From Tenacibaculum agarivorans (GTDB lineage: Bacteria; Bacteroidota; Bacteroidia; Flavobacteriales; Flavobacteriaceae), in the NCBI RefSeq assembly GCF_001936575.1, contig NZ_MSMP01000003.1:62001-126000 (forward strand): 64,000 nt of DNA, in the 5' to 3' direction. Made by a program: the position numbers and the translations under genes. The first letter of the stretch is position 1. Every line of letters begins with the position of its first letter. The notes below the pieces were generated by a model. That model was given only the letters and a program-made list of their open reading frames with translations, did not search any database and was not told the DNA's origin. Positions 1 to 9,629 of the stretch are shown in pieces.

Positions 1-1230
1 TTACCAAATACTCCAAAAGTTCAAGTATTTAAAACTTACGGCACGGCTATGCTACGTTATCATGATATTGAAGTTGAGTTTGTTGGAGCTAGGAGAGAGT
101 CTTACACAGAAAATAGTAGAAATCCTGAAGTGTCTGAAGGAAGCTTACAAGATGATCAAAATAGAAGAGATTTTACGATCAATGCTTTGGCTTTAAGTTT
201 AAATAAAGCTTCTTATGGTAAATTACTAGATCCTTTTAATGGTGTCGCTGATTTAGAAAATAAAATTATAAAAACACCATTAGATCCAGGTATTACATAT
301 TCTGATGATCCGTTAAGAATGATGAGAGCCATCCGTTTTGCTACCCAACTTAATTTTTCAATAGAACAAAATTCGTTAGATGCAATTACTGAAAATGTTG
401 AAAGAATAGCAATTATAACTAAGGAAAGAATAGTAGATGAATTGCATAAAATTATAGCTTCACCTAAACCCTCTTTAGGATTCTTGTTACTCGAAAAAAC
501 AGGGTTACTAAAAAAAATATTACCTGAATTAATTGCTTTAAAAGGAGTAGAGGAAGTAGAAGGTCAGTCGCATAAAGATAATTTCTATCATACTTTAGAA
601 GTAGTAGATAATATTGCTAAGCATACAGATGATGTTTGGTTGCGTTGGGCTGCTTTATTACACGATATTGGTAAAGCACCAACTAAAAAGTTTGATAAAA
701 AAGTAGGATGGACTTTTCATTCGCATGAATTTGTGGGCTCAAAAATGGTTTTTAAGCTTTTTAAACGTTTAAAAATGCCATTGAATAACAAAATGAAGTT
801 TGTCCAAAAAATGGTATTATTAAGTTCACGTCCTATTGTTTTAGCTTCAGGAGTAACAGATTCTGCTGTTCGTAGATTAATTTTTGATACTGGAGATGAT
901 ATTGATAGTTTAATGACCCTGTGTGAGGCAGATATTACTACTAAAAACCCTAAAAAATTCAAACGTTATCATAAGAACTTTGAATTAGTTCGTCAAAAAA
1001 TCAAAGAAGTAGAAGAGCGTGATAGGGTTCGAAATTTTCAACCTCCAATTACTGGAGAAGAGATTATGGAAACTTTTAATTTAAAACCTTGTAGAGAAAT
1101 AGGTCAAATCAAAGAAGCAATTAAAGAAGCTATACTTGAAGGAATTATTCCCAATGAATATGAAGCTTCTTATAATTTTATGCTTGAAAAAGCTACATCT
1201 TTAGGATTAAAAGCAAATATTAAAAGTTAA
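1..1230 (+). CDS. CCA tRNA nucleotidyltransferase / poly(A) polymerase family protein, 5' end cut by the window edge
   Basis: The protein adds CCA to tRNA 3' ends or is a close relative in the class II nucleotidyltransferase family, and acts in the cytoplasm. The frame is open from base 1, so the gene starts upstream and the ATG at 49 is internal; the catalytic GxSDxD region is off the window. Visible are the RRDFTINAL motif (near 166), the [12 protein letters not shown] segment and an HD-domain signature LLHDIGK (near 657), which fits the HD-containing branch of the family. The next gene starts 2 bases after the stop, suggesting co-transcription. The family is clear; the exact activity (CCA addition or polyadenylation) cannot be settled from a fragment. 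Confidence 0.9.
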   Translation, partial: LPNTPKVQVFKTYGTAMLRYHDIEVEFVGARRESYTENSRNPEVSEGSLQDDQNRRDFTINALALSLNKASYGKLLDPFNGVADLENKIIKTPLDPGITYSDDPLRMMRAIRFATQLNFSIEQNSLDAITENVERIAIITKERIVDELHKIIASPKPSLGFLLLEKTGLLKKILPELIALKGVEEVEGQSHKDNFYHTLEVVDNIAKHTDDVWLRWAALLHDIGKAPTKKFDKKVGWTFHSHEFVGSKMVFKLFKRLKMPLNNKMKFVQKMVLLSSRPIVLASGVTDSAVRRLIFDTGDDIDSLMTLCEADITTKNPKKFKRYHKNFELVRQKIKEVEERDRVRNFQPPITGEEIMETFNLKPCREIGQIKEAIKEAILEGIIPNEYEASYNFMLEKATSLGLKANIKS

Positions 1231-1232
1231 AG

Positions 1233-2270
1233 ATGAAAATTGTTCATGTAATTGACCAACTAGGTTTAGGAGGAGCAGAAAGGGTATGTGTGAATCTTGT
1301 AAATCTTCTTCATAGAAATGGTAACAAGGTTAAACTAATTGTGTTAAATAATGCAGGTTCTCTTTTTGATTTAATTGATGATGGTGTTGAAGTGATTCGA
1401 CTAGATAAAAAGGCTGGAAAATTCAGAGCTTATAAACAATTCAAGAAATTCGTACAAAACGATGATATAATTCATATTCATATGAGAGCGAATTATAGAT
1501 TTGTAAGAAAAGCTTTTCTTTTTTTTGGAGGTAAAAAACCATTGATTTTACATGATCATTTTGGGAAAATAGAAGTAGATACTAGTATTAAAAAGTTCTA
1601 TACTATTTTTAAACCAAATCTATATATAGGAGTTTCTAACCTTTTAACAAATTGGGCTACTACTAAAATGAAAATGAACAAAAACAAAGTTTTTTTAATG
1701 CATAATTTTGTTCATAAATATCTTCATAAAGAAGATGTAGTTATACCTGAAGAAAAAGAAGGGATTGTTTTAGTTGCAAGTTTAAAAGCGGTAAAAAACC
1801 ACATTTTCGCTGTTCAATTGGCTAAAAGATTGAACTTACCATTAACAATTTACTGTCAAGAAAATAGATCAAGTGAATATTTTAAAAATTTAGAAAAAGA
1901 TATAAAGAAAGAATATGATACAAATAAAGTAAGATTTATTTATAATCATAATAACGTACAGAGTGAGCTGTATAAGTATAATTTTGCTGTTTGTACTTCT
2001 AAATCAGAATCAGGTCCATTAGTACTATTAGAATTTTTAGCACAAGGAATTCCTTTTTTAACTTTTGAAACAGGTGAAGTTACAAGTTTTGTAAAATCGA
2101 AATTTCCTGATTTTGTTATCGATAATTTTGATTTGGAGAAATGGGAGCAAAGGAGTAAAACTCTTAATCAATATAACTCGAAAGAACTTTCAGAAGCTTT
2201 TAATAGTTATTTAGAAGATCAAAATTTTGTTGAAAAGTATTTAGAATTATACCAACTTATTATTAAGTAA
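1233..2270 (+). CDS. GT4-type glycosyltransferase
   Basis: Predicted cytoplasmic GT-B fold sugar transferase of 345 residues. The N-terminus HVIDQLGLGGAERV is the classic GAER motif of GT4 enzymes, and the C-terminal half carries the E-x7-E motif (ESGPLVLLE) that contacts the nucleotide sugar. The acceptor is likely an envelope polysaccharide or LPS glycan, inferred from the neighbouring ABC exporter, phosphosugar mutase and second GT4. It follows the CCA enzyme by 2 bases and converges on the glycosyltransferase at 2288-3301 with a 17-base gap. Donor and linkage cannot be told. Confidence 0.85.
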   Translation: MKIVHVIDQLGLGGAERVCVNLVNLLHRNGNKVKLIVLNNAGSLFDLIDDGVEVIRLDKKAGKFRAYKQFKKFVQNDDIIHIHMRANYRFVRKAFLFFGGKKPLILHDHFGKIEVDTSIKKFYTIFKPNLYIGVSNLLTNWATTKMKMNKNKVFLMHNFVHKYLHKEDVVIPEEKEGIVLVASLKAVKNHIFAVQLAKRLNLPLTIYCQENRSSEYFKNLEKDIKKEYDTNKVRFIYNHNNVQSELYKYNFAVCTSKSESGPLVLLEFLAQGIPFLTFETGEVTSFVKSKFPDFVIDNFDLEKWEQRSKTLNQYNSKELSEAFNSYLEDQNFVEKYLELYQLIIK

Positions 2271-2287
2271 AAACCTTTTCTAATCTT

Positions 2288-3301
2288 TTACTGAGAAACT
2301 TCTAAGAAAAGTTGATCAATTTTTTTAGAACAACTTTCCCATGAATATTCTATTGCTGTAGCTCTTATATCAGTATCTAACTCATCTGCATGTTGTATAA
2401 GTGCTATAACTTCATGATGATTAGCATTTGTTTCAAATAGGAAACCATTTTTGCCATGTTGAATAATATCTGGACAAAAACCTGTTTTAGACGTAATAGG
2501 TACACAATTTGATAGCATGGCTTCTAAAACAGGAACAGGACCACCTTCTAAGATAGAAGGAGAAATAAACGTGTCTATTTTTGAGTAAAGAGATGGATAT
2601 TCATCATATTCCCGATTATTATGATAGGTAAAATTTGATAGCTTAGATAATTCTTCAAACTTTTCAAAGTTTTCCCAGTTTTTTCCAATCATATGAAAAT
2701 GCTTTTCAGGCATGTTTTTGATAATTTGATACGTAAGTTCAGGGTTTTTTCTAGGTCCAAAGTTTGAACAAAAACCTACATCTCCAGAATTTCTAGTATG
2801 AGCATAAAAAAAGTTAGGATCGGAAGCAATATGAATCACCTCTAATTTTTCATGTTTAACCCCAATTGCAATTAAATCTTTTTTAACTTCAGAATTTAAA
2901 CAGATGACTTTGTCAGCTAAATTTAAACACCATACAATATGAGTTTTAGAATATGACGTAGTGTAATGTGCATGAGTAAACATCACAATATTCCTTTTAT
3001 TTAGTATTTTAGGATTGTGACGCATTGCTCTACAGAAATAATGAGGATAAATAAAGAAATATCCATCAGCATCTGGTAAGTTTCTAAGTTTAGCATGAAA
3101 ATAAGGAGAAGCTTTTAAAGAAGAATACTTTGAAAGTCTTCTTACCTTTGCTCCAAAAATCCATTTTTTATCAGCTTCTCTGGCTACATAAATCAAATTT
3201 TCAATGCCATTATGACTAGCTTTTTTTAGAAACTTTGACTTCAGTATAGCCAACAAATATTTCCATTTGTATACAATATTGAATATCAAGTATTCTTTCA
3301 T
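2288..3301 (-). CDS. GT4-type glycosyltransferase, end of an envelope operon
   Basis: A 337-residue GT-B glycosyltransferase. The C-terminal half has the E-x7-E motif (EGGPVPVLE) followed by a PDII..GKNGFLF segment, typical of GT4. The N-terminal half is less conserved and has no signal peptide. It overlaps the upstream exporter gene by 4 bases (ATGA arrangement), so translation is probably coupled and the two belong to one leftward operon with the mutase and GT2 gene. A role in LPS or capsule building is inferred from that context only. Confidence 0.82.
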   Translation of the reverse strand: MKEYLIFNIVYKWKYLLAILKSKFLKKASHNGIENLIYVAREADKKWIFGAKVRRLSKYSSLKASPYFHAKLRNLPDADGYFFIYPHYFCRAMRHNPKILNKRNIVMFTHAHYTTSYSKTHIVWCLNLADKVICLNSEVKKDLIAIGVKHEKLEVIHIASDPNFFYAHTRNSGDVGFCSNFGPRKNPELTYQIIKNMPEKHFHMIGKNWENFEKFEELSKLSNFTYHNNREYDEYPSLYSKIDTFISPSILEGGPVPVLEAMLSNCVPITSKTGFCPDIIQHGKNGFLFETNANHHEVIALIQHADELDTDIRATAIEYSWESCSKKIDQLFLEVSQ

Positions 3302-5127
3302 GTATCCATATTTTGCATTGAAACTAATTTATAGTAATCTCCTTTTTTGCTTAGTAATTCTTCGTGCTTTCCTTGTTCTACTATTTTACCTTTATTTAAT
3401 ACTACAATGTTATCTGCATTTTGAATTGTAGATAATCGATGAGCAATAACCATTGATGTTCTATTTTGCATCATATTCTCTAAGGCAGATTGAACTAGTT
3501 TTTCTGATTCAGTGTCTAAGGCAGATGTTGCCTCATCTAAAATCATAATTGGAGGATTTTTTAAGACAGCTCTAGCTATAGACAAACGTTGCTTTTGACC
3601 TCCAGAAAGCTTATTACCACTATCACCAATATTAGTGTCAAAATTCTGAGGGAGATCTTTTATAAACTCATAAGCATTTGCAATAGTAGATGCTTCTAAT
3701 ATTTGTTCATCACTAGCATTAGGATCTCCGATTTTAATATTTTCTTTTACTGTATCATTAAACAAAATCGAATCTTGAGTAACAATTCCCATGAGTTGTA
3801 ATAATGACTTTTTTGTAAACTCTTTAATGTTTACTCCATCAATAAGAATTTCTCCTTTAGTGACATCGTAAAATCGTGTGATAAGATTAGCTAATGTAGA
3901 TTTACCACTACCAGATTGACCAACTAAAGCTACTGATTTTCCTTTAGGAATTACGAGTGAAAAATCTTCTAAAACATAATCCTCTTGATACTTAAACCAA
4001 ATATTTTTAAACTCTATTTGATGGTCAAAAGAAAGTTTATCCATCGCATTTGGTACGTCTTCCAATTCATCTTCTGTTTCTAAAATTTGTAGGATTCTTT
4101 CAGCTGCCGCATTTCCTTTTTTAATGGTATAACTAGCTTTAGAAATAGACTTTGCAGGGGTAATAATATTATATGCAAAACCTAAAAAAGTAAGTAAACC
4201 ATCTCCACCTATAGTTTTATCAATTAATACAATTTTTCCACCATACCATATTAAAACACAAAAAACAGTTACACCAAGAATTTCACTTACAGGTCCTGCT
4301 AATTGCGTTCTAATCATTAATTTATTTAATAATTTTTCAAATCGATTTGTAGATGTTTGAAATTTAGAGTTGAAAATCTTTTCAGCAGTAAATCCTTTAA
4401 TTACTCTTAATCCACTTAATGTTTCATCTAAAATAGATAGAAAAATGCCCTGTTCTCCTTGAACTTTATCAGAAGTCTTTTTTAAGTTTTTACCTATAAC
4501 ATTAATTATAAAGCCTGCTACAGGAATAAATATAAAAATGAAAATAGTGAGTTTTACACTAAATAATAACATCATTATTACAGAAATAATGATCATAATA
4601 GGGTCTCTAAAAATCAGTTCTAGAATGGATAAAAAAGAATAATGAACTTCTAAAACATCATTTCCAATTCTAGCCATGACATCTCCTTTCCTTTTTTCAG
4701 AAAAATAGGAGATAGGTAACGAAACAGTTTTTGCATAGAGATCATTACGTAGATCTTTTAAGACCCCATTTTTTAAGAAAGTAATATTATAAAAAGCTAA
4801 ATAACTAAATATATTTTTAAAGATAAATGTAACAATTATTAGTCCAACTACTAGAAGTAATGCTGTTGATATATCTTCCTTTAAAAGCTGATCTGTATAG
4901 TAGCTTAAACTTTGATTAACATATGCATTAATAGAGTCAAATCCTTCGTATACTGGTTTGCTAATTTGTTTTGTTTTATTTTCTTCAAATAATACTTTTA
5001 ATAAAGGCATTAATACAATGAAAGATAATGCTGAAAAGACAGCATATAAAATATTGAAAAACACATTTAAAAAGGCATACTTTTTATAAGGGTATGCATA
5101 CTTAATTATTTTTTTGAAGTATTCCAT
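3298..5127 (-). CDS. ABC exporter, MsbA-like (permease fused to ATPase)
   Basis: Inner-membrane ABC half-transporter of 609 residues with six predicted membrane helices in the first ~320 residues and an ATPase domain in the last ~240. Walker A is GQSGSGKST, the signature is LSGGQKQR, and Walker B is IMILDEATSAL. Length and order match MsbA-type lipid flippases, which move lipid A-core across the inner membrane; related exporters carry other hydrophobic substrates. It shares one base with the mutase gene upstream and overlaps the GT4 gene downstream, so it is in the middle of an envelope operon. The lipid substrate is inferred. Confidence 0.88.
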   Translation of the reverse strand: MEYFKKIIKYAYPYKKYAFLNVFFNILYAVFSALSFIVLMPLLKVLFEENKTKQISKPVYEGFDSINAYVNQSLSYYTDQLLKEDISTALLLVVGLIIVTFIFKNIFSYLAFYNITFLKNGVLKDLRNDLYAKTVSLPISYFSEKRKGDVMARIGNDVLEVHYSFLSILELIFRDPIMIIISVIMMLLFSVKLTIFIFIFIPVAGFIINVIGKNLKKTSDKVQGEQGIFLSILDETLSGLRVIKGFTAEKIFNSKFQTSTNRFEKLLNKLMIRTQLAGPVSEILGVTVFCVLIWYGGKIVLIDKTIGGDGLLTFLGFAYNIITPAKSISKASYTIKKGNAAAERILQILETEDELEDVPNAMDKLSFDHQIEFKNIWFKYQEDYVLEDFSLVIPKGKSVALVGQSGSGKSTLANLITRFYDVTKGEILIDGVNIKEFTKKSLLQLMGIVTQDSILFNDTVKENIKIGDPNASDEQILEASTIANAYEFIKDLPQNFDTNIGDSGNKLSGGQKQRLSIARAVLKNPPIMILDEATSALDTESEKLVQSALENMMQNRTSMVIAHRLSTIQNADNIVVLNKGKIVEQGKHEELLSKKGDYYKLVSMQNMDT

Positions 5128-6836
5128 TAAACTCCTAATTGTTTTATAATTCGTTGGATTTTATTATCCAATGACTGTTCTACATTAGTTATATCTTCTA
5201 TTGAAGTGACAGTATCTTTTACACCAATATAAAATTTGATTTTAGGCTCAGTACCACTAGGACGACAAGCTACTCTGGTTCCTTTTTCAGTTTCATAAAT
5301 TAAAACATTTGAAGTAGGAAGATCAATTGTAGATTCTTCTCCAGAAATTAGATTTTTTCTGATAGAAGTTTTGTAGTCGCTTACAAAAGCTACTTTTTCT
5401 CCATCAATTTCATGTAAAGGATTATTTCTTAAATCAATTAGCATTTGCTTGATTTCTTCAGCTCCTTCCATTCCTTTTTTAACTAGAGAAACTAAGTTCT
5501 CCTTATAAAATCCGTGTTTTATATAAATATGTAATAGCTCATTATAAAATGAACTTCCCTTAGCTTTTGCATTTGCCGCAATTTCACAAGCAAGTAGGGT
5601 AGAAGTAACAGCATCTTTATCACGAACAAAATCTCCAACCATAAAACCAAAACTTTCTTCTCCACCTCCAATAAAATCTAATTCAGGGTGGTCTTTGATC
5701 ATTTTAGCAATCCATTTGAAACCAGTTAATACAACTTTTGTTTCAACTCCGTAACTGCTAGCTATTTCATTTACTAAATTTGTAGATACAATAGTAGATC
5801 CGATAAATTCTTTTCCATTTAAAAGACCTTTATTTTTCCATTGTTGTATTAAGAAATCTGTCATGACACTCATGGTTTGATTTCCGTTTAAAAGTTTCAT
5901 TTTTCCTTCAGAATCTCTAACAGCAATACCCAATCGATCACAATCAGGATCAGTACCAATAACAATATCAGCATTTGTTTTATTAGCAATATCTATAGCC
6001 ATTTGTAGTGCTTCAGGCTCTTCAGGATTTGGTGATTTTACTGTTGGGAAATCACCATTAGGTTCTGCTTGTTCTTCTACTACATGAACTTGTGTATATC
6101 CAGCTCTTTTTAATACTTCAGGAATTGACTTAATTGAAGTACCATGAAGTGACGTGAAAACTATTTTTAATTCTTCTCTTCCTTTAATATCAAAAGTTCC
6201 ATTTTTAATTGATGCATTCCAAAAAGCTTCATCTACTTCGCTACCGATGTAAGAAATTAACTCTTCATTAGCGTTGAAATTAATGTCCTCAAAGTTTAAA
6301 GAATTCACACCTGATATAATTTCAGCATCTTGTGGGGGTACTATTTGTCCGCTATCTGTCCAGTATACTTTATAACCATTGTACTCAGGTGGATTGTGAG
6401 AAGCTGTTAATACAATACCAGCATGACAATTTAAATGATTCACTGCAAAAGATAATTCAGGTGTTGGGCGTAAGTCTTCAAAAACATAAGCATGTATATT
6501 ATTAGCTGAAAGTATTTCTGCAACTAGCTTGGCAAATTTTTGACTATTGTGTCTACAATCATAAGCTATAACTACTTTAATACTTTCGTTTGCATATACT
6601 TTATTCAAATAGTTACTTAAACCTTGAGTAGCTTTTCCAAGTGTGTATTTATTGATTCTGTTTGTACCTGCACCCATTACACCACGCATACCTCCAGTAC
6701 CAAATTCAGTATCTTTGTAAAACCTATCAGTTAAGTCTGAAGAGTTATTTTGTATAAGCCCAGAGATTTCATTTCTTGTTTCAATATCAAAAGTTTCTGA
6801 TAACCAAAGTTTTGCTTTGTTAAGAATATCTTCCAT
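5127..6836 (-). CDS. Phospho-sugar mutase (phosphoglucomutase/phosphomannomutase superfamily)
   Basis: Interconverts hexose 1- and 6-phosphates in the cytoplasm, feeding nucleotide-sugar synthesis. The 569-residue protein has all four superfamily motifs: the phosphoserine loop TASHNPPEYNG, the metal-binding loop GTDPDCDRLG, the sugar-specificity loop GGGEESFGF and the phosphate-binding loop CRPSGTEPKIKFY. The length fits the PgcA/PGM2-like branch rather than the ~460-residue GlmM/ManB branch. It lies between the GT2 gene (26 bases away) and the exporter. Whether glucose or mannose phosphate is preferred is not decided by the sequence. Confidence 0.92.
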   Translation of the reverse strand: MEDILNKAKLWLSETFDIETRNEISGLIQNNSSDLTDRFYKDTEFGTGGMRGVMGAGTNRINKYTLGKATQGLSNYLNKVYANESIKVVIAYDCRHNSQKFAKLVAEILSANNIHAYVFEDLRPTPELSFAVNHLNCHAGIVLTASHNPPEYNGYKVYWTDSGQIVPPQDAEIISGVNSLNFEDINFNANEELISYIGSEVDEAFWNASIKNGTFDIKGREELKIVFTSLHGTSIKSIPEVLKRAGYTQVHVVEEQAEPNGDFPTVKSPNPEEPEALQMAIDIANKTNADIVIGTDPDCDRLGIAVRDSEGKMKLLNGNQTMSVMTDFLIQQWKNKGLLNGKEFIGSTIVSTNLVNEIASSYGVETKVVLTGFKWIAKMIKDHPELDFIGGGEESFGFMVGDFVRDKDAVTSTLLACEIAANAKAKGSSFYNELLHIYIKHGFYKENLVSLVKKGMEGAEEIKQMLIDLRNNPLHEIDGEKVAFVSDYKTSIRKNLISGEESTIDLPTSNVLIYETEKGTRVACRPSGTEPKIKFYIGVKDTVTSIEDITNVEQSLDNKIQRIIKQLGV

Positions 6837-6861
6837 AGTTTAGATTATATTTTAGTAGGTT

Positions 6862-7818
6862 TTATAGATTAATTTCTTCTTTTACTTTATAATGTTTTTG
6901 TTGCGGATTATTCTTGATAATTAATTCACCTAAAAATCCTGCTAAGAAAAGTAATGTACCTAATATCATTGAGGTGAGTGCTATATAAAACCAAGGGTTT
7001 TGTGTCACCAAAATTGTTTGAATTTTATGGTAAACTCGGTATAATTTACTAGCACCTATGTAAAATGCAGAGAAAAAACCGAATAAAAACATTAGCGTTC
7101 CTAATAACCCAAAGAAATGCATGGGTCTTTTTCCAAATTTAGATAAAAAAGAGATAGTAATTAAATCTAAAAGCCCATTAATAAACCTATCAATTCCAAA
7201 TTTAGTTACTCCGTATTTTCTTGCTTGATGTTTCACAACTTTTTCACCGATACTAGAAAAGCCTTCATTTAAGGCTAATATTGGAATATATCTATGCATT
7301 TCGCCGCTAACTTTTATGGTTTTAATTACTTCATTTTTATATGCTTTTAAACCACAATTGAAATCATGAAGATGAAGACCTGAAGTTTTTCTTGCGGCCC
7401 AATTAAATAACTTAGAAGGTATATTTTTGGTTACAACATTATCGTAACGTTTTTTCTTCCATCCAGAAACTAAATCATAACCTTCTTGGGTTATCATATT
7501 ATAAAGTTCTGGAATTTCGTCAGGATTGTCTTGTAAATCGGCGTCCATAGTTATCACTACTTCTCCTTGAGCTTTTGCAAAACCGGCATCTAATGCTTGG
7601 GATTTTCCGTAGTTACGTTGGAAGCGTATAGCTTTAACTTCTTGATGTTGTATTGATAACTTTTGAATTACTTTCCAAGAGTCATCTGTGCTTCCATCAT
7701 CAACAAAGATAACTTCATATAAAAATTGATTGGATTGCATAACTTTTGCAATCCAATCAAATAACTCTGTAATAGATTCTTGTTCGTTTAACAGTGGTAT
7801 TACTACCGATATATTCAT
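6862..7818 (-). CDS. GT2 family glycosyltransferase with C-terminal membrane anchor (DPM1/ArnC-like)
   Basis: A 318-residue inner-membrane glycosyltransferase. The GT-A domain starts with SVVIPLLNEQESI and contains the FVDDGSTDDSW and MDADLQDNPDE motifs, the latter carrying the DxD metal site. Two strong hydrophobic helices follow near residues 235-257 and 278-303, as in enzymes that charge polyprenyl phosphate with a sugar for periplasmic glycan modification. It lies between DUF4199 and the mutase in the leftward operon. The sugar donor is unknown. Confidence 0.9.
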   Translation of the reverse strand: MNISVVIPLLNEQESITELFDWIAKVMQSNQFLYEVIFVDDGSTDDSWKVIQKLSIQHQEVKAIRFQRNYGKSQALDAGFAKAQGEVVITMDADLQDNPDEIPELYNMITQEGYDLVSGWKKKRYDNVVTKNIPSKLFNWAARKTSGLHLHDFNCGLKAYKNEVIKTIKVSGEMHRYIPILALNEGFSSIGEKVVKHQARKYGVTKFGIDRFINGLLDLITISFLSKFGKRPMHFFGLLGTLMFLFGFFSAFYIGASKLYRVYHKIQTILVTQNPWFYIALTSMILGTLLFLAGFLGELIIKNNPQQKHYKVKEEINL

Positions 7819-7867
7819 AATGTATTTGATACCAATTTTAAAATGGTAAAGTTACAATAATATTGGT

Positions 7868-8386
7868 TTAAAACACATCTTCTTTTTTTTGCATTACCGC
7901 CCCAGCAATTGCTGATATTATAAACCCTATAAAGGCAGACATAACTATACCTACAGGAATAGTTATAGCTGGGCCATTAAATTTTTCTACCATCTCAGCG
8001 GAAGTTTCTATTTGATCATCGCTCATTCCAGACTCTAACCACTCTTGCTTTTGTAATTCCATTACTTGTTGTTGAAAATCTGGTTCAATCATATTAGTAA
8101 AAATCAAAGTGTAAATCACAGAAATGACTGCGCTAACTACAGCTATACCAACACCAACTTTTAATGCTTGACCAAATGATAAGAAACTATTATTAGATGT
8201 TTTGAATTTTTTTATACCTATTACTATAATGATTACTGTAGCAATTAGTCCTATAACACCTGTTAGCCAGCTATACTCGAGTAAGTTACCTGTAGCATAA
8301 AAAACAAGATGAATAAAAATACCTATTACACCTAATATTAGTCCATAATTAAGAATAATACCTTTACTGTCCGTTTGATTTTCCAT
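7868..8386 (-). CDS. DUF4199 family membrane protein
   Basis: A 172-residue integral membrane protein with four hydrophobic segments (near residues 13-30, 40-58, 76-98 and 145-165) and a soluble, acidic stretch between the third and fourth. The pattern, including the FLSFGQALKVGVG segment, matches DUF4199, a Bacteroidota family of unknown function that often precedes a GT2 glycosyltransferase as it does here. It is probably the first gene of the leftward envelope operon. No catalytic motif is visible. Confidence 0.8.
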   Translation of the reverse strand: MENQTDSKGIILNYGLILGVIGIFIHLVFYATGNLLEYSWLTGVIGLIATVIIIVIGIKKFKTSNNSFLSFGQALKVGVGIAVVSAVISVIYTLIFTNMIEPDFQQQVMELQKQEWLESGMSDDQIETSAEMVEKFNGPAITIPVGIVMSAFIGFIISAIAGAVMQKKEDVF

Positions 8387-8485
8387 TGATAATTAAATTT
8401 GATTAGTTAATGACTTATAAAAATACTTAAAACATCTGATTAGTATTCAATGTTTTAAAAATGTTACAAAAAAAGATGTATTTTT

Positions 8486-8519
8486 TTTGCTAATGATTAA
8501 AAAAATGGTTGTAAATTTG
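8486..8519 (+). promoter_or_regulatory. Promoter of the SRP RNA gene
   Basis: A TTTG at 8486-8489 and a perfect Bacteroidota -7 box TAAATTTG at 8512-8519 are separated by 22 bases, and the RNA 5' end lies about 6 bases downstream. Spacing and sequence match the primary sigma consensus of this phylum. Confidence 0.75.
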
Positions 8520-8524
8520 CAGCC

Positions 8525-8618
8525 GGCAAGTCCTACACAACTAGCTCCCTTTGAATCCCCCAGGGCGGGAACGCAGCAAGGGTATTAGGTCGTAGCAGTG
8601 TGATGTAGATAGCTTGCC
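8525..8618 (+). ncRNA. ffs: Signal recognition particle RNA (4.5S-type, small bacterial)
   Basis: The RNA scaffold of the signal recognition particle, which pairs with Ffh to target membrane proteins. The termini GGCAAG (8525-8530) and CTTGCC (8613-8618) close the long hairpin. The apical part contains the conserved GGGCGGGAACGCAGCAAGG element with the GGAA-type tetraloop and the asymmetric AGCA internal loop that bind the Ffh M domain. Size (~94 nt) fits the small bacterial class. The T-run at 8619-8625 ends transcription and overlaps the last bases of the opposing xerD stop codon. Confidence 0.93.
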
Positions 8619-8623
8619 TTTTT

Positions 8624-9547
8624 TTATTCTTCCTCTTCAGCAGTATCTTTTAAATTTCTAGGGTGAAAATTTTCAATTACTTTTTGTAAATGCGTTTTAT
8701 CTAAATGCACATAAATCTCTGTTGTAGTAATACTTTCATGACCTAATAATTGTTGTATTGCTCTTAAGTCTGCACCGTTGGTTAACAATTCAGTCGCAAA
8801 TGAGTGACGTAATGTATGAGGCCCTATCTTTTTATTCAACTTACTTTTTGCTGCCAATTCCTTTAAAATTATAAAAATCATTTGTCGAGTTAATCGTTTT
8901 CCTCTTCTATTAAGAAATAACGTATCTACATCTGCATTTTGAGGGGTCATATGATTTCTATAATGAAAAATATAATAATTTATGAATCTTATGGTAGTTG
9001 CATGTATAGGTACAAATCGGTACTTATTTCCTTTTCCTAAAACTCGAATATATCCTTCATTAAAAAACAAATCAGAAAGTTGTAAATTAATTAATTCACT
9101 TACGCGTAAACCACAACCATATATTGTTTCTATAATAGCTCTATTTCTCTCTCCTTGTGGGTGGCTTAAATCAATATGTGAAATTAATTTTTCAATTTCT
9201 TTATCATCTAAAACATCAGGAAGATTTCTAGATGTTTTTGGAGATTCTATTAAGTCTAATGGATTATCTTCTCTGTAATCCTCGAAGATCAGATAATCAA
9301 AAAAACTTCGTAAACCAGAAATAATTCTAGCTTGTGTTTTTGGGTTTACAACTTTTGCAATCTCATATATAAAGAGTTGTATCTCTTCTTTATCTATAGT
9401 AATAGGGGATTTTGCTATGTTAAATTCAAGAATGAAATAGTATAATTTTTTTACATCTCTAGTGTAGCTCTCTATTGAGTTAGCGGAAAGTCCTCTTTCA
9501 ATTTTCAAAAAAATACAGTAATCCTCAATTTTTTGTTGCCAGTCCAC
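8624..9547 (-). CDS. xerD: Tyrosine recombinase XerD
   Basis: Site-specific recombinase that resolves chromosome dimers at dif with XerC under FtsK control. The 307-residue protein has the SAM-like core-binding domain (residues ~5-90) and the catalytic domain with the R-K-H-x-x-R-H-Y set: R in GCGLRVSEL, K in LGKGNKYRF, HTLRHSFATEL, LLGHESITTTEIYVHL. The start is a GTG, because the frame has a stop 7 codons upstream and no ATG between. A minus-strand -7 box (TATGTTTG, 9610-9617) lies about 60 bases upstream. It sits back to back with the outer-membrane barrel genes. Confidence 0.93.
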   Translation of the reverse strand: MDWQQKIEDYCIFLKIERGLSANSIESYTRDVKKLYYFILEFNIAKSPITIDKEEIQLFIYEIAKVVNPKTQARIISGLRSFFDYLIFEDYREDNPLDLIESPKTSRNLPDVLDDKEIEKLISHIDLSHPQGERNRAIIETIYGCGLRVSELINLQLSDLFFNEGYIRVLGKGNKYRFVPIHATTIRFINYYIFHYRNHMTPQNADVDTLFLNRRGKRLTRQMIFIILKELAAKSKLNKKIGPHTLRHSFATELLTNGADLRAIQQLLGHESITTTEIYVHLDKTHLQKVIENFHPRNLKDTAEEEE

Positions 9548-9596
9548 TAAATGATGTTGTTTTGATTAAAGTTTAATTTTTTTTCTAAGGAAAAAA

Positions 9597-9617
9597 TACA
9601 TTTGCTGAACAAACATA
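9597..9617. promoter_or_regulatory. Back-to-back -7 boxes for xerD and the first barrel gene
   Basis: TACATTTG at 9597-9604 on the plus strand points to the barrel gene starting at 9630. TATGTTTG on the minus strand at 9610-9617 points to xerD. Both match TAnnTTTG exactly; no convincing -33 TTG was found at the usual spacing for either. Confidence 0.55.
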
Positions 9618-9629
9618 TAAATAATAATT

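Noticed and set aside
8624..9547. Integrase of a mobile element
   Set aside because: Length, domain plan and close neighbourhood with SRP RNA and aroQ fit chromosomal XerD, and no att-like repeats or cargo genes are seen.
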